Part shown: positions 16,507 through 25,387 of the stretch, piece after piece
How positions within the stretch are numbered: the stretch's first letter is position 1
Layout: every line of letters starts with the position of its first letter
NCBI GenBank assembly: GCA_958370785.1
Contig: CATXKN010000007.1
Coordinates: 62,001 to 126,000, forward strand
DNA length: 64,000 nt
Reading direction: 5' to 3'
Source of the DNA: an uncultured Collinsella sp.
GTDB lineage: Bacteria > Actinomycetota > Coriobacteriia > Coriobacteriales > Coriobacteriaceae
Made by a program: the position numbers and the translations under genes
Notes under the pieces: model-generated
What the model was told of the DNA's origin: nothing
The model's input: the letters and a program-made list of their open reading frames with translations, nothing else
The model's database searches: none

Positions 16507-16514
16507 TGTATACT
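16507..16514 (+). promoter_or_regulatory. Extended -10 promoter of gatCAB
   Basis: TGTATACT gives a near-consensus -10 (TATACT, 16509-16514) with an adjacent TG, about 35 bases before gatC. No good -35 was found. Confidence 0.5.
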
Positions 16515-16549
16515 AGAGCGGTTTAACTGTTATGCGGAAGGGAGCGCCT

Positions 16550-16861
16550 ATGGCACTCAGCGAGAAAGACGTGCGCGGCATCGCCGAGTACGCAAAGATC
16601 GCACTGACCGATGACGAGCTCGCCCAGATGACGTCCTACATGAACGACGCCGTCCAGATGCTCGAGCCCGTCTTGCAATATGACTTGCCCGACGTGGAGC
16701 CCACGTTCCATCCTATCGGAAGCCTGTCCAACGTGATGGGCGATGACCTGCGCGAGCCCGAGCGCGATCTGCCGCTCGACGTCGCGCTCGAGAACGCCGG
16801 CAGCGTGCGCGACCGCTACTTCCGCGTGCCGTCCATTTTGGGAGAGGGGGAGAGCGAGTAA
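16550..16861 (+). CDS. gatC: Asp-tRNA(Asn)/Glu-tRNA(Gln) amidotransferase subunit C
   Basis: 103 residues. The small stabilising subunit of GatCAB, which makes Gln-tRNA(Gln) (and Asn-tRNA) by amidating misacylated tRNA. It starts with the typical pattern VRGIAEYAKIALTDDEL and has a middle PTFHPIGSLSNVMGDDLREP. The ATG at 16550 follows GGAAGGGA; an upstream in-frame ATG lacks a site. Its stop overlaps the gatA start (TAATG). Confidence 0.95.
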   Translation: MALSEKDVRGIAEYAKIALTDDELAQMTSYMNDAVQMLEPVLQYDLPDVEPTFHPIGSLSNVMGDDLREPERDLPLDVALENAGSVRDRYFRVPSILGEGESE

Positions 16862-18375
16862 TGGCGCAGAGCTTCGATTCCCTTACCGCCGCTCAGATCG
16901 CCGCGGGCGTTGCCGCCGGCGACTTTACCGCTACCGAGGTGGCCCAGGCCTCCCTTGCTGCCATCGAGGCGCGCGAGGGCGGGGTCCAGGCATTCCTGCA
17001 GGTGGCGCCCGAGCTTGCGCTCGAGGCTGCCGCGCGCGTGGATGCCGACCGTGCCGCAGGCAAGCCGCTGCCCCCGCTCGCGGGCGTGCCGCTGGCCATT
17101 AAGGACAACATGAACCTCGTGGGCACGCGCACCACCTGCGCTTCCCGCATGCTCGAGAACTACCAGAGTGTCTACACCGCCACCTGCGTCCAGCGCATGC
17201 TCGATGCCGGCTGCCTGCCCATGGGCAAGGCCAACATGGACGAGTTCGCCTTTGGTAGCTCTACCGAGAGCTCGGCCTTCCACCGCACCAACAACCCCTG
17301 GGATACCGAGCGCGTGCCCGGCGGCTCTTCGGGCGGTTCCGCTGCCGCCGTCGCCGCGGGCGAGGTTGCGCTCTCGCTGGGTTCGGACACCGGCGGCTCC
17401 ATCCGCCAGCCGGCGTCGCTGTGCGGCGTAGTGGGCTTTAAGCCCACCTACGGCGCCGTGAGCCGTTACGGCGTGGTTGCCTTTGGCTCGTCGCTCGACC
17501 AGGTGGGTCCCTTTGGCCGCACGGTCGAGGACGTCGCGCTGGCCATGAACGCGCTTACCGGTGCGGGCCACGATCCGTACGACTGCACCAGCCAGGATTG
17601 CGCCGTCGACTTTACCGAGCACCTCAACGACAGCATCGAGGGCAAGCGCGTGGGCATCATCCCTGCGTTTATGGAGGCCGAGGGCCTGACGCCCGAGGTC
17701 AAGGCCGCTGTTCAGCGCGCCGCCCGGGAGCTGCAGAACCAGGGCACCGAGCTGGTCGAGGTCGACCTGCCGCACCTGGATGCCGCCATCGCCGCCTACT
17801 ACGTTATCGGCCCGGCCGAGGCGTTCTCCAACCTTGCCCGCTTCGACGGCATTCGCTATGGCTATCAGGAGGAGGGCTGCGCCAACTTGTCCGACCAGAG
17901 CTCGCTCTCGCGCGCCCACGGCTTTGGCGCCGAGGCCAAGCGCCGTCAGATGCTCGGCGCCTACTTGCTGAGCTCGGGCGTGTACGACAAGTACTACTAC
18001 GCTGCGCAAAAGGCCCGCACGCTCATCACGCAGGACTACGACGCCGCATATGCCAAGGTGGACACCATCCTCATGCCCGCCTCGCCGCGCACGGCCTTTA
18101 AGTTTGGCGAGATCAGCGACCCCACGCAGATGTACCTCTCCGACCTGTACACCATCTCGCTCAACATTTGCGGCAACGGCGGTATCTCGGTGCCGCTGGG
18201 CCTGGGCGAGGATACTCAGCTGCCCGTTTCTGCCCAGCTGGTGGGACCTGCCTTTAAGGACCGTCAGCTGCTCACGTTTGCCCGCGCCCTGGAGCGCGGC
18301 TTTGCCGATACCGCCACGGGTGCGCCCGCGCTTTCCGTCGCGCCCGATTTTGCCGGGAAGGGAGGCGAGCTGTAA
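16861..18375 (+). CDS. gatA: Asp-tRNA(Asn)/Glu-tRNA(Gln) amidotransferase subunit A
   Basis: 504 residues, amidase-signature family. It hydrolyses glutamine and channels ammonia to GatB. The catalytic Lys81 (LAIKDN), the cis-Ser in GGSSGGSAAA (about 157) and nucleophile S179 in DTGGSIR are present. It is translationally coupled to gatC before it and gatB after it by one-base overlaps. The operon indicates that the organism charges Gln-tRNA indirectly, as most Gram-positives do. Confidence 0.97.
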   Translation: MAQSFDSLTAAQIAAGVAAGDFTATEVAQASLAAIEAREGGVQAFLQVAPELALEAAARVDADRAAGKPLPPLAGVPLAIKDNMNLVGTRTTCASRMLENYQSVYTATCVQRMLDAGCLPMGKANMDEFAFGSSTESSAFHRTNNPWDTERVPGGSSGGSAAAVAAGEVALSLGSDTGGSIRQPASLCGVVGFKPTYGAVSRYGVVAFGSSLDQVGPFGRTVEDVALAMNALTGAGHDPYDCTSQDCAVDFTEHLNDSIEGKRVGIIPAFMEAEGLTPEVKAAVQRAARELQNQGTELVEVDLPHLDAAIAAYYVIGPAEAFSNLARFDGIRYGYQEEGCANLSDQSSLSRAHGFGAEAKRRQMLGAYLLSSGVYDKYYYAAQKARTLITQDYDAAYAKVDTILMPASPRTAFKFGEISDPTQMYLSDLYTISLNICGNGGISVPLGLGEDTQLPVSAQLVGPAFKDRQLLTFARALERGFADTATGAPALSVAPDFAGKGGEL

Positions 18376-20051
18376 TGAAGGAGCTTTCCGAGGTCCTGCA
18401 GGATTGGGAGGCCGTGATCGGCCTGGAGATCCATACCGAGCTCACCGCACTCGATACCAAGATGTTCTGCAACTGCAAGCTCAGCCACGATGACGAGCCC
18501 AACGCCAATGTGTGCCCGGTATGCCTGGGCCTGCCCGGCGCCCTGCCGGTGCCCAACAAGCGCGCCATCGAGAGCATCGTCAAGGCCGGTCTTGCGACCA
18601 ACTGCGAGATTCAGCGCCACTCGATGTTCTACCGCAAGCACTACTTCTATCCCGATATGGCCAAGAACTTCCAGACCACGCAGGGTCCGGTCGCCTTTGC
18701 CATGTACGGCCACCTTGATCTGGATGTGACCGGTCGTGGTGCCGCCGAGCGCCCCGACTGCGCGTTTGGCGAGGCCGAGGCCCAGAGCCTGGCAAGCGCC
18801 TCGGCCAACGCCGAGGGCTTGTCCACGTCCATGACGTCGACCATGCGCGAGGGCAACCAGCGCGCCGGCCACCTGGCCAGCTATGACGCGTCCAGCCTGC
18901 AGATGCCCGAGCGTCGCGAGGACGGTTCCTACACGGTGCCCATCCGCATCCTGCGCATCCACATGGAGGAGGACGCCGCCAAGATGGTGCACGTGGGCGG
19001 TGCTGAGGGCCGCATTACCGCCGCGGCCGAGTCGCTCGTCGACTACAACCGTTGCGGCACGCCGCTCATCGAGCTCGTCACCGAGCCCGATCTGCGTACG
19101 CCCGAGGAAGCGCGTCTGTTTATGGAAAAGCTCCGTCGCATTTTTGTGACGCTGGGCATTTCGGACTGCTCCATGGAGAAGGGCTCCATGCGCTGCGACG
19201 GCAACGTGTCGCTGCGCCGTCGCGGTGAGACCAAGCTGGGCACCAAGACCGAGCTCAAGAACCTCAACTCGTTTAAGAGTCTGCATGACGGCCTTGCCTA
19301 CGAGATTTGCCGCCAGGCCGAGGTGCTCGAGGAGGGCGGCATCATCTATCAGGAGACCCGCCACTGGGAGCCCAGCCGCAAGCGCACCGTGGTCATGCGC
19401 GTTAAGGAGACGGCCGACGACTACCGTCTGTTCCCCGACCCCGATCTGGCGCCGTTCGATCTGGACGATGAGTTCATCGACCGCTGCCGTGGCGAGATCC
19501 CCGAGCTGCCCGATGCCAAGCGCGCCCGTTTTGAGGCCGACTTTGGCATTAAGACGGCCGACGCCGAGCAGATTGCCGGCGACCCCGAGTTTGCCGAGTT
19601 CTTTGAGGCCGCCGCTGCCGGAATGGCTGGCAAGGAGGCCCAGACGGTCGCAAACCTGCTGGTGAACGAGATGATCGCCTACCTTAAGGGCGCGGGCGTG
19701 TCGCTCGCCGAGTCCGGCATCGCGCCGGCTCAGGTGGCAGCGCTGGCTAAGCTGCTGGCGACCGATGCCATCAGCTCCAACCAAGCGCACGAGGTCTTTG
19801 AGGCCATGGCCCAGACCGGTGACGATCCCAACAAGATCGTCGACGAGCGCGGTATGCGTCAGGTGAGCGATGCCGGCGCGCTGCAGCCGATCGTGGACGA
19901 GGTGCTGGCAAACTGTGCCGATCAGGCGCAGCAGTATCGTGACGGCAACCAGAAGGTTATCGGCTTTTTGGTGGGCCAGTGCATGAAGGCGAGCCGCGGC
20001 AAGGGCAATCCGAAGCTCTTCAACGAGTTGCTGAGAACGTCGCTCTCGTAA
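18375..20051 (+). CDS. gatB: Asp-tRNA(Asn)/Glu-tRNA(Gln) amidotransferase subunit B
   Basis: 558 residues, longer than the usual 475-500. It opens with the conserved VIGLEIHTEL and contains KMFCNCKLSH and CPVCLGLPGALPVPN, the kinase-like cradle that activates the tRNA-bound carboxylate with ATP. The C-terminal helical and tail (YqeY-like) domains bind tRNA; GYFLVGQCMK-like text (IGFLVGQCMKASRGKGNP) is typical of the end. The extra length comes mainly from an insert around residues 115-175 and a longer middle. It is the last gene of the operon and is followed by a long hairpin. Confidence 0.96.
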   Translation: MKELSEVLQDWEAVIGLEIHTELTALDTKMFCNCKLSHDDEPNANVCPVCLGLPGALPVPNKRAIESIVKAGLATNCEIQRHSMFYRKHYFYPDMAKNFQTTQGPVAFAMYGHLDLDVTGRGAAERPDCAFGEAEAQSLASASANAEGLSTSMTSTMREGNQRAGHLASYDASSLQMPERREDGSYTVPIRILRIHMEEDAAKMVHVGGAEGRITAAAESLVDYNRCGTPLIELVTEPDLRTPEEARLFMEKLRRIFVTLGISDCSMEKGSMRCDGNVSLRRRGETKLGTKTELKNLNSFKSLHDGLAYEICRQAEVLEEGGIIYQETRHWEPSRKRTVVMRVKETADDYRLFPDPDLAPFDLDDEFIDRCRGEIPELPDAKRARFEADFGIKTADAEQIAGDPEFAEFFEAAAAGMAGKEAQTVANLLVNEMIAYLKGAGVSLAESGIAPAQVAALAKLLATDAISSNQAHEVFEAMAQTGDDPNKIVDERGMRQVSDAGALQPIVDEVLANCADQAQQYRDGNQKVIGFLVGQCMKASRGKGNPKLFNELLRTSLS

Positions 20052-20055
20052 ACGG

Positions 20056-20196
20056 GAACCCGGGAGCCCCGGCAGGGCGGGTGCTTCCTCAAAATTTCGA
20101 ACAGTCCTGCGCAAGACGAAGGCCACATTAAGTGGCCTTCTTTGCGTGCGGAACTCATTTTGAGCAAGCGCCCGCCCTGCCGGGGCTCCCGGGTTC
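20056..20196. repeat. Long variable-arm hairpin, element 1 (minus orientation)
   Basis: 31-nt arms (20056-20086 and 20166-20196) match at 30 of 31 positions; the exception can be a G-U pair. An AAAAT/ATTTT stem lies inside. The innermost stem is GAAGGCCAC (20118-20126) / GTGGCCTTC (20132-20140) with loop ATTAA. Read on the minus strand, the core carries GAGTTCCGCACG, then CACTTAATGTG, then AGGACTGTTCGA. This is the same order as in the element at 39137, whose outer arms are different. It lies between convergent gatB and the AraC gene. Confidence 0.85.
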
Positions 20197-20274
20197 TGTG
20201 ACGACTTGGCCGTTCGGGTCAGGTGGGGCTGAATGGAATTTGGTGAATGAGGGCGCCGTTGGCGCTCTCATTCT

Positions 20275-21279
20275 TTATATATGTTGGGAACGCCAAGCAG
20301 TGGGGGTGGTGCCGGTGTATTGTTTGAAGGCTTGGGTGAAGGCGGCCTGCTGAGGGTAGCCTAGACGCTCTGCCACCTGCGCTATCGTGAGCGCGCTATC
20401 TGCCAAAAGGTCCTGTGCTCGCTCCATACGGCGTCTGCGAATGTGGGCGCCCAGGGACTCGCCAGTTTGGGCCTTAAAGGTGGCGCATAGCTTGGAGCGG
20501 CTTGTGTAGAGCCTCTCGGCCACCTCGTTGATACCCACACGTCTGCCTTTGTCGAGCGCGCGCTCAATCATTGCCGTTGCTTCTTCGGCAATGGTTATGC
20601 TGACGCGTGTGTCTGCCGCCTGCCGCGCCTGCTTGTGGGCCGCGCGCGAACAGGCGAGCTCCGCGACCATGGTCTCCACGATGCCCTGCATATAGACGCG
20701 TCCGCCTACGGTGCGGGCGCGTTCCTCGTTAATCCGGCGCAGCGTGTGGCAGATGGCAGACGTCGCTTCCTCGTGCCATGGCTCGGCAAACGCCTCAAAG
20801 ATTCCCGCGAACTCGGTGGGATATCGGTGCTCCAGTTCGTCAAAATATCCAGGCAAAAAGAGCACCGAGCGCGAGTGATAAAGCTCCCCCGCAAACAGCG
20901 GGCTTAATTCCTCGCCACAGCTATCTTGGATAAAGCTGCAAACGGCATTGTTTGGCCACGGTCCATGCAATGGTTTAAGGTTCGCGGGCGTTATGCCAGC
21001 CTCGGGCATGCATGTAAGTGTGGGCGCGCTGACCTCGCTCACGCAGGCGTATGGCTCGGGTGTGTATTCGGCCAGGTACATATCGTGCGTCGGGGTGATG
21101 AAATGCTCCATGACAATGCAGGCAGGGGAGAGGGGCATGATCCATGCGCGTCCGTGCGCCCGATCGTTTGCCACCTCGCCGGTAAAGACAGCGCCCTTGC
21201 CGGAAAGCTCCAAGCCAAACTGCTCAAACTGTGGTGCATAGAGCTCGGTTATGTCGGTCGCCGCCCGATGCATTTTCAA
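20275..21279 (-). CDS. AraC family transcriptional regulator
   Basis: 334 residues. The last 100 residues hold the two helix-turn-helix motifs of AraC regulators (RVGINEVAERLYTSRSKL, then TIAQVAERLGYPQQAAF). The N-terminal 220 residues have no clear homology but are rich in Cys, His and Glu, as in YbtA-like sensors. The TTG at 21279 has GGAAGGGG at 6 bases; the ATG two codons later is an alternative. It is divergent from two ABC half-transporters of the YbtPQ/IrtAB type, an arrangement known for ferric-siderophore uptake. It therefore probably controls them. The ligand is inferred, not shown. Confidence 0.85.
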   Translation of the reverse strand: MKMHRAATDITELYAPQFEQFGLELSGKGAVFTGEVANDRAHGRAWIMPLSPACIVMEHFITPTHDMYLAEYTPEPYACVSEVSAPTLTCMPEAGITPANLKPLHGPWPNNAVCSFIQDSCGEELSPLFAGELYHSRSVLFLPGYFDELEHRYPTEFAGIFEAFAEPWHEEATSAICHTLRRINEERARTVGGRVYMQGIVETMVAELACSRAAHKQARQAADTRVSITIAEEATAMIERALDKGRRVGINEVAERLYTSRSKLCATFKAQTGESLGAHIRRRRMERAQDLLADSALTIAQVAERLGYPQQAAFTQAFKQYTGTTPTAWRSQHI

Positions 21280-21352
21280 AAGCGTCCCCTTCCTTTGCGG
21301 AAACGTCCACGCCTGGCTCGATTGTGTGCCTTGGCTAACATACCAATGATAA

Positions 21353-21375
21353 GTTGATTAAGGTTAACTCTCAAG
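21353..21375. promoter_or_regulatory. Operator-like dyad upstream of the ABC genes
   Basis: TTGATTAAGGTTAACTCTCAA is centred on GTTAAC with outer TTGA/TCAA. The core AAGGTTAACT (21360-21369) recurs at 25000 upstream of the small protein/P-type ATPase pair. It resembles DtxR/IdeR-type metal boxes and could also be an AraC site. Confidence 0.5.
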
Positions 21376-21393
21376 CCGTAAGAAGGGAACCTC

Positions 21394-23220
21394 ATGGCAA
21401 AGGGATCAAAAAGGGAAGGCGGCGGTATCGGCGAGCTGCTTGCATATGCCGGCGACCGTAAATTCCTAACTTATTTGGGCATGGCTCTCTCAGCGCTCTC
21501 GCAGCTGCTGAGCTTTGGCCCGTACGTGTGCATCTGGTTTGTCGCGCGAGACCTTATCGCCGTGGCGCCTAACTGGAGCGAAGCCACCGATATCGCGATG
21601 TATGGCTGGTGGGCCGTTGGTTTTGCCCTGGCAAGCATCGTAGTTTATTTCGTGGGGCTCATGTGCACGCATTTGTCCGCGTTTCGCTGCGCGTCCAATA
21701 TCCGCAAGACTACGAGCGAGCACCTGCTTAAGCTGCCGCTTGGCTACTTTGACACGCACACCACCGGTGAGCTGCGCCGTATTGTAGACGGATGCGCCGC
21801 CTCCACCGAGACCCTGCTCGCGCACATGCTGCCCGATATCGCCGGCGCCACCGCCATGGTCGTGGGCTTGCTCGTGCTGCTTTTCGCCCTCGATTGGCGT
21901 TTGGGGGTGGCATGCCTTATCTCGGTCGTCGTTTCGCTTGGCGCCATGGCCACCATGATGGGCGGCAAAGGCGCCGAGTTCATGAAGGCCTACATGGGAG
22001 CGCTGGTCAAGATGAACAAGACCGGCACCGAATACGTACGCGGCATCCCCGTGGTCAAGGTGTTTCAGCAGACGGTCTACTCCTTCAAGGCCTTCCACGA
22101 TGCGATCGCCGAATACGCCGACATGGCACAAAGCTATGCGGGCACGTTCTGCCGAGGTCCGCAGGTACTCAACCTTACCGCGCTCAATGGTCTTGTGGCA
22201 TTCCTGCTGCCCGTGGCGTTGCTGTTGGCGCCGGGCGAGACGGACTTCGCGCATTTTATGGCAAACTTCACGTTTTATGCGATATTTTCGGCCGTGGTAC
22301 CGACGGCCATGACCAAGCTCATGTTTGTGGGCGAGGCCTCTCAGATGAGTGCCGATTCGCTGGCTCGCATCCGAAGCATCATGGATTCCAAGCAGCTCTC
22401 CGTGCCCGCCCAACCCAAGCACCCTGCCGGCAGCGACGTACGATTTGAGGACGTGAGCTTTACCTACGAGGGCGCCGAAGCGCCTGCCGTCAACCATGCG
22501 AGTTTTAGCGTTTCCGCTGGTAGCACCCTCGCCCTGGTGGGTCCCTCGGGTGGCGGTAAGTCAACCTGCGCAAGCCTGATCCCGCGTTTTTGGGATGTCT
22601 CCTCGGGTCGAGTGCTCGTAGGCGGTGTGGACGTTCGCGATATGGATCCGCACGAGCTTATGGACCAGGTTGCCTTCGTGTTCCAGACCAACCAGCTGTT
22701 CCGGCAAACACTTGCCGATAACGTGCGCGCCTCCAAGCCTACGGCCACTGACGACGAAGTGCGTGCGGCCCTCTCCGCAGCTCAGTGCGACGACATTGTG
22801 GCCAAGCTCCCACAGGGTATCAATACCATGCTCGGTGCCGGCGGGGCATATCTTTCGGGTGGCGAGGTCCAGCGCGTGGCGCTCGCCCGCGCGATCCTTA
22901 AAGACGCGCCTATCGTGGTGCTCGATGAGGCCACGGCGTTTGCCGACCCCGAGAACGAGGCGCTCATTCAGCGCGCCTTTAGCAAGTTGGCGGCGGGCCG
23001 CACGGTCATTATGATTGCGCACCGACTCTCGACTGTAGTGGGCGCAGACCAAATCGTGGTGCTCAACCAGGGCAGCGTGCAGGAGTCGGGTACCCATGCC
23101 GAGTTGCTGTCCCAAGAGGGCCTGTATGCCAGGATGTGGGCCGAATACGAACAGGCCGCGAGCTGGAAAATCACTGCAGCGACCGCGGATGCCGCCGTCA
23201 CGAAGGGAGGCGAGGCCTAA
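21394..23220 (+). CDS. YbtPQ/IrtAB-like ABC half-transporter, subunit 1
   Basis: 608 residues: six-helix transmembrane domain (about 15-310), then an ATPase with Walker A GPSGGGKST (383-391), signature LSGGEVQR (487) and Walker B VVLDEATAFADPENE, with switch His in IAHRLST. The ATAFADPENE text is characteristic of the YbtP/IrtA group. These have an exporter fold but import ferric siderophores, as I know that family. The ATG follows AGAAGGGA and abuts the next gene with no gap. Divergence from an AraC gene supports the uptake assignment. The substrate could instead be another metal chelate. Confidence 0.85.
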   Translation: MAKGSKREGGGIGELLAYAGDRKFLTYLGMALSALSQLLSFGPYVCIWFVARDLIAVAPNWSEATDIAMYGWWAVGFALASIVVYFVGLMCTHLSAFRCASNIRKTTSEHLLKLPLGYFDTHTTGELRRIVDGCAASTETLLAHMLPDIAGATAMVVGLLVLLFALDWRLGVACLISVVVSLGAMATMMGGKGAEFMKAYMGALVKMNKTGTEYVRGIPVVKVFQQTVYSFKAFHDAIAEYADMAQSYAGTFCRGPQVLNLTALNGLVAFLLPVALLLAPGETDFAHFMANFTFYAIFSAVVPTAMTKLMFVGEASQMSADSLARIRSIMDSKQLSVPAQPKHPAGSDVRFEDVSFTYEGAEAPAVNHASFSVSAGSTLALVGPSGGGKSTCASLIPRFWDVSSGRVLVGGVDVRDMDPHELMDQVAFVFQTNQLFRQTLADNVRASKPTATDDEVRAALSAAQCDDIVAKLPQGINTMLGAGGAYLSGGEVQRVALARAILKDAPIVVLDEATAFADPENEALIQRAFSKLAAGRTVIMIAHRLSTVVGADQIVVLNQGSVQESGTHAELLSQEGLYARMWAEYEQAASWKITAATADAAVTKGGEA

Positions 23221-24978
23221 ATGTTCGCCTCATTCCAAAAGAAGTATTTCCTATCCGATAAAGGCGTCGCCGGCGTAAAACGCGGCATTTTCTGGACCAC
23301 GCTCACCAATCTCATTACCATGGCCGGCATGGGCTTTTTATTCCTGGTTATGGCTGGCTTTGTCGAGCATCTCGCCAGTGGGGCTGACCTGCCGGATGCC
23401 CTGCCGATCGTGGGCGGCCTCCTGGTCTTTTTCGTGTTGCTCTTTGCCTCTAACTGGCAGCAGTATTACTACACCTACTGCATCTTTTACGAGGAGTGCG
23501 GCAAGCAGCGTATGGAGATTGCCGAGCGCTTACGCAAACTGCCGCTGTCGTTTTTTGGTCGTCGTGATCTGGCCGATTTAACCGAGACCATCATGGGCGA
23601 CGTCCAGGCCATGGAGCACGCTTACAGCCACGTGCTGGGAGAGCTTTGGGGTGCCATCATCGCAAGCACCATTGTGTTCGTGGTGTCGCTGTTCTTTTGC
23701 TGGCAGCTAGCGATCGCGGCGTTTTGGAGCGTTCCCGTGGCCTTTGCCGTGCTGTATCTAACACGCGGCCCCATGACTCCGGTGTTCGATCGCGTGCGTG
23801 CCGAGAAGGTCAAGGTTACCGAGGCGATTCAAGAGACGCTCGACTGCGTTCGCGAGATCCGCGCCACCAACCAGGAGGCCCATTATCTTGAGGGACTCAA
23901 CGCCGCGATCGATGCCGAGGAGCGCGAGACCACCAAGGGCGAGCTCGCTAACGGGCTTTTGGTCAACTCCGCCTTTGTCATCCTGCGTCTGGGCATTGCC
24001 ACCACGTTGGTTACGGGCGCCGCGGTGGTCGCCTCCGGGCAGGTCGACTTTTTGGTGATGTTTGCCTTTCTGCTTATGGTGAGCCGTATCTATGCGCCCT
24101 TTGACCAGGCATTAATGTTAATGTCCGAGCTGTTTGCCGCCGAGTCGTCTGCCAAGCGCATGCGTTCCATCATGGAAGAGCCTGTGGCGCGGGGCAGCGA
24201 GAAATTTGAGCCCGCGGGCCACGATGTGGTGTTCGATCACGTGGCATTTGGCTATGGTGCGGGCGAGGACGGACGCGCCGGCGAGAAAGTTCTTACCGAT
24301 GTGAGCTTTACCGCCAAGGAGGGCGAGGTCACGGCGCTGGTCGGTCCTTCGGGTTCCGGTAAGTCTACGGTGAGCCGCCTGGCCGCGCGCTTTTGGGATG
24401 CCACCGCGGGCAAGGTTACCGTGGGCGGTGTGGATGTTGCGAGCGTTGATCCCGAGGTACTGCTGCGTGATTACGCCATCGTGTTCCAAGACGTGCTGCT
24501 CTTTGACGACACAGTGATGGGAAACATCCGCCTCGGGCGTCGTGATGCCACCGATGAGGAAGTGCTTGCGGCCGCGCGTGCCGCCAACTGCGACGAGTTT
24601 GTGAGCCGCATGCCGCAGGGCTACGACACCATGATCGGTGAGAACGGCTCCAAACTCTCCGGCGGCGAGCGCCAGCGCATCTCCATCGCTCGCGCGCTGC
24701 TCAAAGATGCGCCCATCGTGCTGTTGGACGAGGCGACGGCGAGCTTGGACGTGGAGAACGAGACCGTGGTACAGCAGGCACTCTCCCGTCTGCTTACAGG
24801 TAAGACGGTCATCGTTATTGCCCACCGTATGCGTACGGTGGAAAATGCCGACAAAATCGTTGTGCTCAAGGATGGCGTGGTTGCCGAGCAGGGCACTCCG
24901 GCGCAGCTTAAGGCGGCAGGCGGAGAATTTGCCCGCATGGTCGCACTGCAAAAGGAAGCGGCTGCCTGGCAGCTGTAG
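23221..24978 (+). CDS. YbtPQ/IrtAB-like ABC half-transporter, subunit 2
   Basis: 585 residues with the same layout as its neighbour: helices to about residue 300, Walker A GPSGSGKST (375-383), signature LSGGERQR (479), Walker B IVLLDEATASLD and IAHRMRTV. Both subunits keep catalytic Glu and His, so both ATP sites should be active, unlike the exporter at 6077-9791. The start ATG directly follows the preceding TAA. With subunit 1 it should form a heterodimer importing an iron-chelate across the membrane. The small-protein/P-type ATPase pair begins 145 bases downstream in the same direction. Confidence 0.87.
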   Translation: MFASFQKKYFLSDKGVAGVKRGIFWTTLTNLITMAGMGFLFLVMAGFVEHLASGADLPDALPIVGGLLVFFVLLFASNWQQYYYTYCIFYEECGKQRMEIAERLRKLPLSFFGRRDLADLTETIMGDVQAMEHAYSHVLGELWGAIIASTIVFVVSLFFCWQLAIAAFWSVPVAFAVLYLTRGPMTPVFDRVRAEKVKVTEAIQETLDCVREIRATNQEAHYLEGLNAAIDAEERETTKGELANGLLVNSAFVILRLGIATTLVTGAAVVASGQVDFLVMFAFLLMVSRIYAPFDQALMLMSELFAAESSAKRMRSIMEEPVARGSEKFEPAGHDVVFDHVAFGYGAGEDGRAGEKVLTDVSFTAKEGEVTALVGPSGSGKSTVSRLAARFWDATAGKVTVGGVDVASVDPEVLLRDYAIVFQDVLLFDDTVMGNIRLGRRDATDEEVLAAARAANCDEFVSRMPQGYDTMIGENGSKLSGGERQRISIARALLKDAPIVLLDEATASLDVENETVVQQALSRLLTGKTVIVIAHRMRTVENADKIVVLKDGVVAEQGTPAQLKAAGGEFARMVALQKEAAAWQL

Positions 24979-24996
24979 GAAAGGGGACCAAGATTT

Positions 24997-25043
24997 CCAA
25001 AGGTTAACTTTGGTTGACCATAATAGTTCGACTAAACTAGTCT
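24997..25043 (+). promoter_or_regulatory. Promoter and operator-like dyad of the candidate fez-type genes
   Basis: The near-palindrome CCAAAGGTTAACTTTGG (24997-25013) directly abuts a -35-like TTGACC (25014-25019), with a -10-like TAGTCT (25038-25043) at 18 bp. The AAGGTTAACT core is shared with the site at 21360. Binding there would block polymerase, as expected for metal-dependent repression. Confidence 0.5.
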
Positions 25044-25123
25044 CAAAAGCGTGCTCGAGCAAACTAATGAACTCGGGTGCTAAGGCACCATGCCGCGCTT
25101 GTGCGGCAAAAGGGAGAAGCAAC

Positions 25124-25369
25124 ATGAAGAAGTCGACGTTTAACACCCTGCTTGTCGGTGGCGGTTTTCTGCTCGGCACGGCCGGCATCAAACTGCTCAC
25201 CAGCGCTCCGGTAAAGAATGCCTGCGTGCAGGGCATCGCGTGCGGCATGCGCGTCAAGAACTGCTACCAGGACATGGTCGAGCAGGCCAAGGCTAATGTC
25301 GACGACATGGTTGCCGAGGCTGCCTACATCACCCAGAGCGAGGCCGCTGCTGACGAGGCAGCCGAGTAA
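25124..25369 (+). CDS. Small membrane protein (DUF6110-like), possible FezA-type partner
   Basis: 81 residues. The N-terminus is one hydrophobic Gly-rich helix (LLVGGGFLLGTAGIKLL, about residues 9-25) with a GxxxG packing motif. The pattern SAPVKNACVQGIACGMRVKNCY (three Cys) follows, then an acidic helical tail. AAGGGAGAAG precedes the ATG. It sits 18 bases before a P1B-type ATPase, a pairing known for the family I recall as DUF6110. Ferrosome clusters also contain a small membrane protein next to the ATPase. The function itself is unproven. Confidence 0.7.
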   Translation: MKKSTFNTLLVGGGFLLGTAGIKLLTSAPVKNACVQGIACGMRVKNCYQDMVEQAKANVDDMVAEAAYITQSEAAADEAAE

Positions 25370-25387
25370 CGCTCCCAGGCACAAACT

